Positions 23,531-32,246 of a stretch of DNA of 64,000 bases are shown piece after piece. How positions within the stretch are numbered: position 1 is the first letter of the stretch; the number at the start of each line of letters is the position of its first letter. Source of the stretch: Trichobilharzia szidati (taxonomy: Eukaryota > Platyhelminthes > Trematoda > Strigeidida > Schistosomatidae); the NCBI GenBank assembly GCA_944472155.2, contig OX235279.1, forward strand, positions 60,981,564 through 61,045,563, read 5' to 3'. The notes beneath the pieces are model-generated. The model saw nothing but the letters and a program-made list of their open reading frames with translations, ran no database searches and had not been told where the DNA came from. The translations under genes were made by a program, and so were the position numbers.

Positions 23531-24734
23531 AACCGAGAAATGCTCCTACCTATTGACTTTTTTAATGCAGAATGTACCCAGTTCACCTTCATGAAAGTTC
23601 CTTGTCTTCCAGGTGAGCTCCAGCTTCACTTTCAGAGAATTGGTAGAGTGGAACTTCATGTGGCATCAAGTCTTAGGCTTTTGAAAGCTTTACCAACAAG
23701 ACACGAACTTTAAAGTCCAGGATCCAGTGTTTTGCGAAGTTGTTCTAGGCTACTAGCAAGCTGGTGGCGTCTAGAAAACCCACATTGAATTTCTCACTGG
23801 ATAATGTTTTGCTCGTACGTTCCAGGTCTGACAATTCAACAGGCATTCTACCGCTTTTTATGTTATTGGTAGTTAAGCTACAGGCAAACGGCACTTTAAA
23901 TTTTGTCCACCATCTGTAGCAAAATGCAGTTCACAAGATAATCGATTTGCATTCATCAGTAAGTGATATGTGAAAAACGTATATTAAGCAACTTACTTGA
24001 GGGAGGTCCAGTGGCTTCATAACATAGTATGTTAAATACTAGATCAACACCAGTTTGGAAGACATACTCCTACCAAAACTGCTCACTGGCAGTCCTAATT
24101 GTTGCAGAAAATTAATGTAGGTTCTGAGCGTCCTTTACGAAAGGGCAACAGTTGGCAAGTGAAGCAGGAAACCTAATCAAACAAAAGTATGAAGGCGTTT
24201 GCCAAAGAAAGTGCTACAAATAAAGAAGAAGATATAGTTCCTACTTGGCTATTCGCCTCATCCATAAGAATTCTCTAATCACTTATTAGTGCCCGTAGCT
24301 TCCTGTGATGCGGAGACCGTATACCACAACATAATAGGGAGCTTGCTGAACGGAGCTTTATTAACATTTCCAGAAACATACACGAATGCACTTTTAGTGA
24401 TAGCAGTATCTAGCTTGTCCCACCACTAAATGCGTTATGAACAAGAATGAATCATCTTTCTTCAGCTGAAATTCAGACCTGTGTCTGGCGCATTCCGTAG
24501 CGCAATGACTGCATGAAAGTTCTCCGGTGTTAGTTTGGATGACAAAAGCTGTCTAGGAAGTTCTCGTTCTACGAGTCATAGATCACGACAGGCTAATGTG
24601 ACCGGTGTGAAGGTTCCTATTTGCATGGAATGCTGTCCTGGCAAACCACTACCAATCACCAGATGTAAGTGCGAGAGCAAGTAGACCGTTGGTTATCCGT
24701 GGGGCACATCGCAAAGCGCAAGATGAGGTCAAAC

Positions 24735-24960
24735 AAACAATTTATTTTTATTTATTTATTTATTATAGCTTGATTCCACACCGTATTTTTGGTACAAGTA
24801 TGGAATTTTCAGCATGTGATATCGGTAGCCCAATTCTGCAGGCCGACCATAGATATCGGGTGTGCGCCGGCAGGGGATCAAACCCCGGACCATGTGCATG
24901 GTCGGCGAGAGTCCTAACCACTATGCCACCGACAACCGTGGTCATACACAGTATCCTGCA
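24735..24960 (-). mobile_element. tRNA-derived SINE
   Basis: The minus strand has a tRNA-like head: box A TGGCATAGTGGTTAGGA and box B GGTTTGATCCCC at tRNA spacing. A unique body of about 110 bases follows, and the tail is a run of (AAAT) units. That is the layout of a polymerase III SINE. The head is not a usable tRNA gene because the body continues past the T-arm with no acceptor stem closing it. No clear target duplication was found. Confidence 0.75.
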
Positions 24961-25384
24961 TCTGGTGATGTGAATTAGAAATACCTGTTGACATTCAGCG
25001 CTGGCAGTTGCTGCTACCCGTACACTCAGAACTGAGAGGAGTTGCGGCAGCTGGCAAAGGCGAACTACCTCATACACCTATTCACACTCCACACACCACA
25101 ACTTATCACACTAAATTTCAGATACCCAAACACTTGGGTGACATTGCCCAAGCACAGTACACAGATCAAGACAATATAACCAGCAACAAGAAACGAGGTG
25201 AAGAGAATCAATTTGCCTTATATATTAGACAATGAGAAGGATATCAGAAATTGGTAACTGCTTCAACACTACGGAGTGCCCCAAACATATATGAACCGAA
25301 GGTGAAAGTGCGGAAACGGTGGGGGATGCTGGCCAGTTGTGTAGGCAGTTTCTACAAGAGAGAATCACTACAGTATGTCGGACA

Positions 25385-26390
25385 TCAAAAATCACTTTTG
25401 AGTCTCAAGACTTCAGCATGGATTGTGGGAATTTGCAAAAATGTCAAAGTATTCAAATAGCCAAGCGCCTTAGAATAGTGCCTCTTAGTATGCTTATTTA
25501 AATCTCTGTAATCTCCACATGGTTGCATCTCTGTTGGTACCACATGAAGTGGTGATGAGCATGGGCTGTTTGATGGTCGTATTATTCCTAGATCTAACAA
25601 TCTGTCGAAATCTTCTTTTGCCATTTGCAGTTTTACTGGATCTAAACGACGTGGTTTCGCTGCGACAGGTTGACCTTTGGTAAAACTTTGGTGCGTTACG
25701 TTGTTTCTGAGAGAGGCTGTGGAGTAATCACTCTATGTGAGTTCAGGGGATTTGTTGTAGCAAAATTTCGTACTTGCATAACTGATCTGATGAAGCTACA
25801 ATCAAGCGGATACTGTCGACATCGGTGAAGATGCCTGAAACCGATAGTTTGCGATTGCTATTTATCAATCAATGGTGACTGGAGTCGACTGGCAATTAGC
25901 AGTGCTGAAGAAAATCCATCTTAGTTATAAGAAAGGTTATATCGGCAGTTGCAAGCTCCGGCTCAAATGGTATACTAGCTTCTGCACCGGTATCTGTTAG
26001 GAGTTGTGCTCCCTTTATTTTTTCTGTCACCCTGAAGAGACGACTGTGAAACAGGTGTTGGCCAGCGACCGCAATTGTCACCGACAGCCAGCCTTTTCGT
26101 TTCCCGACACCATAGGCAGGTAGAAAGCAGATGGTTGTGTGCACCATTAAGCCTGTATACCAAATTTTCGATGATAACAGCATATAGTCCATTGTTAGCT
26201 ATATTTACATACCTTGAGAGAGCGACTATGCTGCATTCTGTATGATGTAATAGGTTGCCTATTAAACCTCATCGTCATTAGTTGCCCGGTCAGAACGTCC
26301 ACTTTACGTTCTAGTGCTTCTATGCCTTCGTTTGATGATTTGTCGAATACAGATGTTACTTGTGGAGACATACCTTCATACATTCTTGGG
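25385..26390 (-). mobile_element. Degenerate Gypsy fragment: gag end, protease, RT start
   Basis: The minus strand shows a gag-like C-terminus (IEALERKVDVLTGQLMTM, 26383-26195), a decayed zinc-box region, a protease (GAQLLTDTGAEASIPFEP near 25990), then RT ([34 protein letters not shown], 25624-25480). It resembles the intact Gypsy at 8630-11940 in RT but differs in gag. Frames are broken. Confidence 0.8.
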
Positions 26391-26399
26391 AATTACCAG

Positions 26400-27865
26400 C
26401 CGCCACAAGCCCACCCCTACTCTTTTATTTTGAGTTTATTGAAGTGAATGAAATCCAAATTCACAAGAAAGTAGAGTGTTTACGGATGAAAGAATATGTG
26501 TTGGAATTATGTAGTCTGCATTATAGTTACTTGCAAAACATTCCCAAATATAAATCATATTGGTATAAGCTATTTCTGAAATGTTTGAAAGCCAACTTAT
26601 TTCTCACTTTATGTACGTACATATATAAACTTTGAAATACGTTTCAGACAATGGATGAATCCACTATGAAATAAATATTGTGTCAGAAACTGCGATTCCG
26701 AAGGACTAAGAGGTGTCATGAGAGAGAGACAGATAAATAAAATCTAAAAGAAGGCTTCCGATTTCTTGAATCACAATTTGTCAGGATTACAGCCCATCGT
26801 CACAAGCAGTTTTGCCCCAAATCTATAAAACCTGGCTTTATCGAACAGATACGTGTTGTCACTTTGTATGTTTCACTGCCATCCTTGTAGAATGGCTTGC
26901 ATTCTGTGATGTCAGCATGTAGGTCTATACACGACGGCATTCGCCTGGAGAGAGAGCCGAGATCCTCTGTGAATCACTGATTTCGTAGACCTGTGGCTTT
27001 TCAGCGACATCCATCCGTGGGACTTGAGGAATGAGACGAAGAGTTGGTCAGCCTGTTAGGTGGCGCCGTGGCGTTAAGGACTGTTGTGTTAACTTTTGTT
27101 GCTGTATGTTGACTCTCTAGATCAGGTTCGGAAGACAATTTGAACCTGTCTGAAGACGTAGATGGATAGAAATCAATGACAAACATGCTGCAATTTCTTC
27201 CTTACTCTTCTTTCCGAATGTGACAGATATACCCACCTGTTTTCGTTCCTTTGGTGCTCAACTACTTCACTGTTCTTATCCTCATGTTGCTGTTCCTTCT
27301 TCGGTTTCGTGCATTCATTCATTTCCATATTGTACCAAGTTTGTGCTCCAAATAAATAGTATCATTAAATGTCGAGTTTTTATTTTATTTCACAAAGTTT
27401 TCAGATTGTGATAGTACTTTAGACGCAACCGGTAACAAACCCCATTGATTACGACGTGCATTACGTAGACCCTGTTTAAAGGTAGATACAGTGATCGCCT
27501 ATTAGTTTCCTACACTCGCAAATAATCTCGCCAGTTGACTGGCGGAAGTTTATCACCATCTGTAAAGCGTGTCCGGAGTAAGTTATTTGCGTTGGCTGCT
27601 GTATGCTTAGGGACTTAGAGTTCCTTTCGGGGACTCCGCTTCATCTTACGAATCGGTGTTAACGTTCTACAGAGCAAAGCTGTCAAGAAGTGCAAGGAAT
27701 ATTTTGTGGAATGTTTGTTTTCGTCAACTTCTTTCTCAGTTTCTAAATTGTAACTTTCGCAAATATCATCATTACAGTAATCATAAAAGACACAAAACAA
27801 GATTATTTGATTATTGATGTCCATTGATATCGGAACTGCTGAAACTGTTAAGGAAACAAGTAGGT
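26400..27865. other. Unassigned interval
   Basis: Short open frames on both strands without a family I recognise. Confidence 0.4.
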
Positions 27866-27869
27866 AGCT

Positions 27870-28012
27870 TGTGGAGTGCGTAACAATGTGATTGTACACT
27901 TTTTGGTTATTTGTAGAAATTAGACATATTGTACATAATTTTTGTTTAAAACGCTTCTAGTTGAAATACCCTTGTCTTCCGTGAACGATTGGAAAATACA
28001 CTCTGTTGTGAA
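27870..28012 (+). repeat. LTR1, left part of MORC unit 1
   Basis: Starts TGTGGAGTGCGTAAC and matches the first ~143 bases of LTR2 and LTR3 with several substitutions. It then diverges into the CR1-like element. The last bases of LTR1 (CCCCTACA) reappear at 32121-32128. About 330 bases of LTR are missing. Confidence 0.8.
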
Positions 28013-28194
28013 GTAACTTCTGCTTTTGTTGTGTAAATCGCATCAGAAGCTTTTTGGTTTATTTTAACTGGTTTAATTAGTTAAAGTAGTGTATATTTTT
28101 GTGCACTTTTGTGACTTTTTGTGTTTTTATATCTCTGTATTTAGGTAAATATATATATACATATTTGTGTGTAACTTAAGCAGCTTATACTAGC

Positions 28195-29286
28195 ATGAAT
28201 CCCACAAATAGTTGTGGACGACCGGACTGCCACTTTCCGGTGGAGGATGGGATGCAGTGTGATAACTGCAACCTATGGTTCCATAAAGTTTGCACTGGCT
28301 TATCACCATCAGCCTATAGGAGAAGCAGCAAGCCGTCATCTCCATGGATGTGCAAATTTTGTGCAAACCCGTTGGATGTCCTCATCCAAGAAGCCGTAGG
28401 ACTTCTCATGTCGAAGAAGTTACCAAAAACCTCTGATGAGGGGAAAAATGCAACATCTAGTACAGATGTTATAAACGAGGATTCTGACCTTAGTCATAAA
28501 ACTAAGGCAGAACCACATCCCCTAGCTTCGAAAGAAGCAACAGAGGTGAAGTGTCATCAGCAGTCAACAATAGCACGTAAAAAGCCCCGAAAACCTAGGA
28601 GGGCAAACAGTGCCAACATTGTAAGACAGCAGGGTGATACCACAGCGATGAAGCGTTGCGTGTCGGGTGAACGCACAGCTTCCAACTGCGGCGAGAGTAA
28701 AGTGGAACCATCTGATTCCACCTGGCTAGTGCCGAAGAGTAGGAAGCTAAAGAATCACAGGAAAGAGAAAAGTACTGTGGTTAGTGATAAGGTCTCAACG
28801 GCCGTAAACACTGACAAGATTAAACCTTCGGATTCAAATTACAGTATAGTAATTTGGAATTTGGAGGAATCGAAGAAGGTAGATCCAGCTGCTCGACATG
28901 CTGACGATCTCGAAATAGTTAGCTCCATCATCCGTGAAATACTTCCGGAAAAAACGAATGGTGTTCACATAAGAAAAGTCATCAGAATCGGTAAACGAAT
29001 CGCCGATGCAACGGAAAGTTCCCCACGACTGCTGAAGGTGGTACTGGGGAACGAGATGGAGAAAACTATTATTCTCAACAACGCATTCAAGATGAAGAAT
29101 AAAAAAATGAGAATTAGGCCAGACTGGCCTTTGGAAGATAGAATTAGGAGAAGAGAAGCTGTGGCTGAACTAAAGGCCCGAATAGAAAAAGGTGAAAAAG
29201 ACATCAAACTATTGGGTTTTCGGGTAGTGAGGTCTCGGAAACCTATGTTACCCAGACCTCTGTTCATAAGTCGAGTGAACACATAG
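28195..29286 (+). CDS. CR1-like ORF1 protein with PHD-type zinc finger
   Basis: The product is 363 residues. Residues 1-58 form a PHD-like finger (CGRPDCHFP, QCDNCNLWFHKVC, WMCKFC). A basic, low-complexity middle follows (KKPRKPRRANSAN). The C-terminal third (YSIVIWNLEESKKVD, IRKVIRIGKR, LKVVLGNEMEKTIIL) has the RRM-like and C-terminal layout of LINE ORF1 nucleic-acid chaperones. PHD fingers occur in CR1/L2-type ORF1 proteins. It should bind element RNA in ribonucleoprotein particles. It ends at TAG (29284-29286) and overlaps the ORF2 frame. Confidence 0.85.
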   Translation: MNPTNSCGRPDCHFPVEDGMQCDNCNLWFHKVCTGLSPSAYRRSSKPSSPWMCKFCANPLDVLIQEAVGLLMSKKLPKTSDEGKNATSSTDVINEDSDLSHKTKAEPHPLASKEATEVKCHQQSTIARKKPRKPRRANSANIVRQQGDTTAMKRCVSGERTASNCGESKVEPSDSTWLVPKSRKLKNHRKEKSTVVSDKVSTAVNTDKIKPSDSNYSIVIWNLEESKKVDPAARHADDLEIVSSIIREILPEKTNGVHIRKVIRIGKRIADATESSPRLLKVVLGNEMEKTIILNNAFKMKNKKMRIRPDWPLEDRIRRREAVAELKARIEKGEKDIKLLGFRVVRSRKPMLPRPLFISRVNT

Positions 29287-32069
29287 GTCTGTCAGTATGC
29301 TACACGAACGCTTGTAGTCTTAGGAATAAGCTTCCTGAACTAGGAGTGTTGACTGAGGAAATACAGCCGGATGTGATTGCTATCACCGAAACATGGTTGT
29401 TAATGGGTATAGACTTAACTCCACTCATACCTGGGTACATCTGCATTAGAGCAGACAGAGTAAGTAGCCGGAAAGGTGGGGGGGTCGCTCTATACATTCG
29501 AGATGACATAGGAATTAGGTCGACATTGTCGGAAGCCCATGACAGTGGCACCTGTGAAGCCGCAGGTTGTGTCATTAACTTGAACAAAGGCACTCTAACG
29601 ATAGGGGTTATTTATAGAAGTCCTACCAGCCAAGCTGACAATTTCGTTATAAATCACCTCAGGACGTGGAGTAAAAAGAATAGGTGTCTAATAGTAGGTG
29701 ATTTTAATGCCCCGCATATTAATTGGGAGGAATTAACATCAGCTACTTCGTACACTTGTTTCAACAGGGAACTCATACTGACAGTGCTTGAATGCGCACT
29801 TGTGCAGCATATGGATGCACCAACACGATACCATCCTGAACATGATCCGTCCACTCTAGACTTGGTGCTAACACACCAGAAGGAGGATGTTGATAACATT
29901 AGGTGCCTGGCGCCGCTAGGCAGTAGTGACCACATAGTTATTACTTTTATGTTCAGGATCCAGGCCGTCATACATAGGTCAACAGCCGCTCGCCCAAACG
30001 TTTGGAAAGCGAATATACCTGCAATCCGAAATGCAGCAACCCTAGCTAACTGGTCTGTTAACACACACCAGACTGTCGAGGAGGCTTGGATGGGATTTAG
30101 GAATACACTAGAGTGCGTCACTGCACCCTTTGTACCTTGGTCTACGCCTCGAAAATTATCTCATAAACCACCTTGGATTAGTAATGAAATAAGGAGGTTA
30201 CTAAGAAAACGAAAGAACTTATGGGACCGGTTTGCTGTGACTGGAAGGGATGAGTTTCGGGTAGAATACCGCAAAGTTCGAAACCTTTGCAAGTTTGAGA
30301 TTGACAAAAGTCGTATAGAGTATGAGAGACAGTTAGTACTGGATTGTGTGAATTATCCAAAAAGACTGTTCTCGTATATCAAACGTAGGACTAAAACTAG
30401 TAGTGGCATACCGTCCCTCATTAGCAACACAGGAGAGGCTGGAGAATCAGACGAAACAAAAGCTGAGGTGCTCTCCGAATATTTCTGTGATGTTTTTTCG
30501 TCTAATCGTACCACCCAGGGGTGTAGGGAGGTAACTGGTGTAGCCCCTAAAATGCCCCCAATTGTGGTAGATGATGTAATGGTTCTGAAACTACTGTCTA
30601 AGTTGAAGCCAGGTAAATCACCTGGACCAGACGGACTTCACCCTAGATTGCTAAGCTCCCTGGCGGATATAATATACATTCCACTTACGGAGATTTTTCA
30701 GATGTCTCTGACCCAGGCTAGGTTACCCAGAGACTGGAAAGATGCTTTTATAAGCCCCATCTTCAAAGATGGGAATAGACAGTTAGTATCTAACTACCGG
30801 CCTGTAAGTCTGACCTGCATTATAGCAAAGGTGTTAGAAAAACTCATAAGGGACCAGCTCTTAGCTCATACGGAAAAACATGGCTTACTGGCAGTGGAAC
30901 AGCATGGATTCCGACCAGGACGATCCTGCTTGACAAACTTACTGTTAGCTAGGGAAGATTGGGTCGAGGCCAGGGATAAAAACCATCTACTGAACGTTGT
31001 ATTTATCGATCTTAGTAAAGCATTCGATAAGGTATCCCACTTAGGTCTTCTTAGTAAACTTAAACATTTTGGATTAGACCAACGCTTATGCGAGTGGTTT
31101 AGTGACTACCTGATGGATAGGAGACAGAAGGTAAGGGTTAATGGTGTACTGTCAGGGTGGAAAGCAGTACTAAGTGGAGTACCTCAGGGAACGGTACTTG
31201 GTCCCCTGCTATTCTTATTATACGTAAATGAAGTGCCAAAAATTCTTGCCTCATCTTCCTTACTATTTGCGGACGATATTAAGATATGGAAAACCGTAAA
31301 TAGTAGCGATGATAGGTTGGTACTACAAAACGATCTAGACAAATTAACCGAGTGGGCTAACCTTTGGAGTCTGGAAATTAATTCCAAGAAAAGCGCGGTA
31401 ATGCACTTAGGTCAGAAGTCTTACACGTCGTACTCCATGAGGGACACAGAACTGCCAGATGTTAGGGAACAAAAGGACTTGGGAATTATTGTTAGTCATG
31501 ACTTAAAAACAACGGCAAACTGTAATCGAGCCGCAGCTAAGGCTTTTCGAATGCTATGGGCACTTCGAAGATCTTTCAAACGATTAGACGAGGGTATGTT
31601 CCAAGTACTCTATGCAACATATGTCAGGCCTCATCTAGAGTACTGCATACAAGCGGCGAGTCCATGCTTCAAAAAAGAGGCACATACCCTGGAAAGAGTA
31701 CAGAGGGTAGGAACAAAATTAGTTAATGGCATCTCACACCTTCCTTATGATAAGAGGATGGAGCATTTAAATCTCTTCCCATTATCATATCGAAGGAGGA
31801 GAGGCGACTTAATTTTGGCTTACCGTATATTCAAGGGTGATTTAGGGATTGACCTTTCAAACCTTTTCTCTCCCTCTAGAATACATTTACGGGGTCACCA
31901 GAAGAAGGTGCTCAAACCAAGGTCGAATAAAATACGTTTGGAGTTTAGATTGTCTCACAGAGTGGTCAACGACTGGAACTCCTTACCTGATTCAGTAGTA
32001 ACAGCTCCATCGGTGAACGCTTTCAAAGAGAAACTGGATCTCTGCAGAGATATATATCGCGAGGATTAA
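29283..32069 (+). CDS. CR1-like ORF2: endonuclease and reverse transcriptase
   Basis: About 929 codons. The apurinic-type endonuclease reads LSVCYTNACSLRNKLPE, AITETWL, GVIYRSP, GDFNAPHINWEE, LDLVLTH and SSDHIVITF. The RT reads LKPGKSPGPDGLHP, SNYRPVSLTCIIAK, GFRPGRSCLTNLL, VFIDLSKAFDKVSH, GVPQGTVLGPLLF and LFADDIKIW, and a C-terminal region follows. All catalytic motifs are present. The frame is -1 to ORF1 and continues upstream of 29283 into ORF1 without an in-frame ATG (the first codon of the strong EN is non-AUG). So expression needs -1 frameshifting, reinitiation or a missed start. Confidence 0.9.
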   Translation: MGLSVCYTNACSLRNKLPELGVLTEEIQPDVIAITETWLLMGIDLTPLIPGYICIRADRVSSRKGGGVALYIRDDIGIRSTLSEAHDSGTCEAAGCVINLNKGTLTIGVIYRSPTSQADNFVINHLRTWSKKNRCLIVGDFNAPHINWEELTSATSYTCFNRELILTVLECALVQHMDAPTRYHPEHDPSTLDLVLTHQKEDVDNIRCLAPLGSSDHIVITFMFRIQAVIHRSTAARPNVWKANIPAIRNAATLANWSVNTHQTVEEAWMGFRNTLECVTAPFVPWSTPRKLSHKPPWISNEIRRLLRKRKNLWDRFAVTGRDEFRVEYRKVRNLCKFEIDKSRIEYERQLVLDCVNYPKRLFSYIKRRTKTSSGIPSLISNTGEAGESDETKAEVLSEYFCDVFSSNRTTQGCREVTGVAPKMPPIVVDDVMVLKLLSKLKPGKSPGPDGLHPRLLSSLADIIYIPLTEIFQMSLTQARLPRDWKDAFISPIFKDGNRQLVSNYRPVSLTCIIAKVLEKLIRDQLLAHTEKHGLLAVEQHGFRPGRSCLTNLLLAREDWVEARDKNHLLNVVFIDLSKAFDKVSHLGLLSKLKHFGLDQRLCEWFSDYLMDRRQKVRVNGVLSGWKAVLSGVPQGTVLGPLLFLLYVNEVPKILASSSLLFADDIKIWKTVNSSDDRLVLQNDLDKLTEWANLWSLEINSKKSAVMHLGQKSYTSYSMRDTELPDVREQKDLGIIVSHDLKTTANCNRAAAKAFRMLWALRRSFKRLDEGMFQVLYATYVRPHLEYCIQAASPCFKKEAHTLERVQRVGTKLVNGISHLPYDKRMEHLNLFPLSYRRRRGDLILAYRIFKGDLGIDLSNLFSPSRIHLRGHQKKVLKPRSNKIRLEFRLSHRVVNDWNSLPDSVVTAPSVNAFKEKLDLCRDIYRED

Positions 32070-32135
32070 CATAGGCAACAAGAGCCTTCTATCCTTATAA
32101 TCTGAATCTGAATCTGAACTCCCCTACAAATTAAT

Positions 32136-32153
32136 TGGTTAACCCGACGTGAT
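32136..32153 (+). promoter_or_regulatory. Primer-binding site of MORC unit 1 (mutated)
   Basis: TGGTTAACCCGACGTG follows the LTR1 end. It differs from units 2 and 3 (TGGTTCGCCCGACGTG) at two positions. Confidence 0.6.
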
Positions 32154-32246
32154 TTTCTTATAAGCGGTGTGTTCCGCACATTTACCAGTTTGCGTGTAGT
32201 TTGTGAATCCCCAGGGACTTAATTCACTACTCTTTCGGATTGTCTC

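Larger units (their letters stand above)
28013..32119 (+). mobile_element. CR1-like non-LTR retrotransposon, nearly full length
   Basis: A 5' leader of about 180 bases precedes ORF1 (28195-29286) and ORF2 (about 29283-32069), both open. The 3' end is a short repeat, TCTGAA three times, ending near 32119, a type of tail known from CR1 elements. It lies inside LTR1 of the MORC array. No target duplication is visible, and about 330 bases of target are missing. Open frames and a clean tail suggest recent activity. Confidence 0.9.

Noticed and set aside
24840..24950. tRNA gene on the minus strand.
   Set aside because: Boxes A and B are present but the acceptor stem does not close and an unrelated body with an AAAT tail follows; it fits a SINE.
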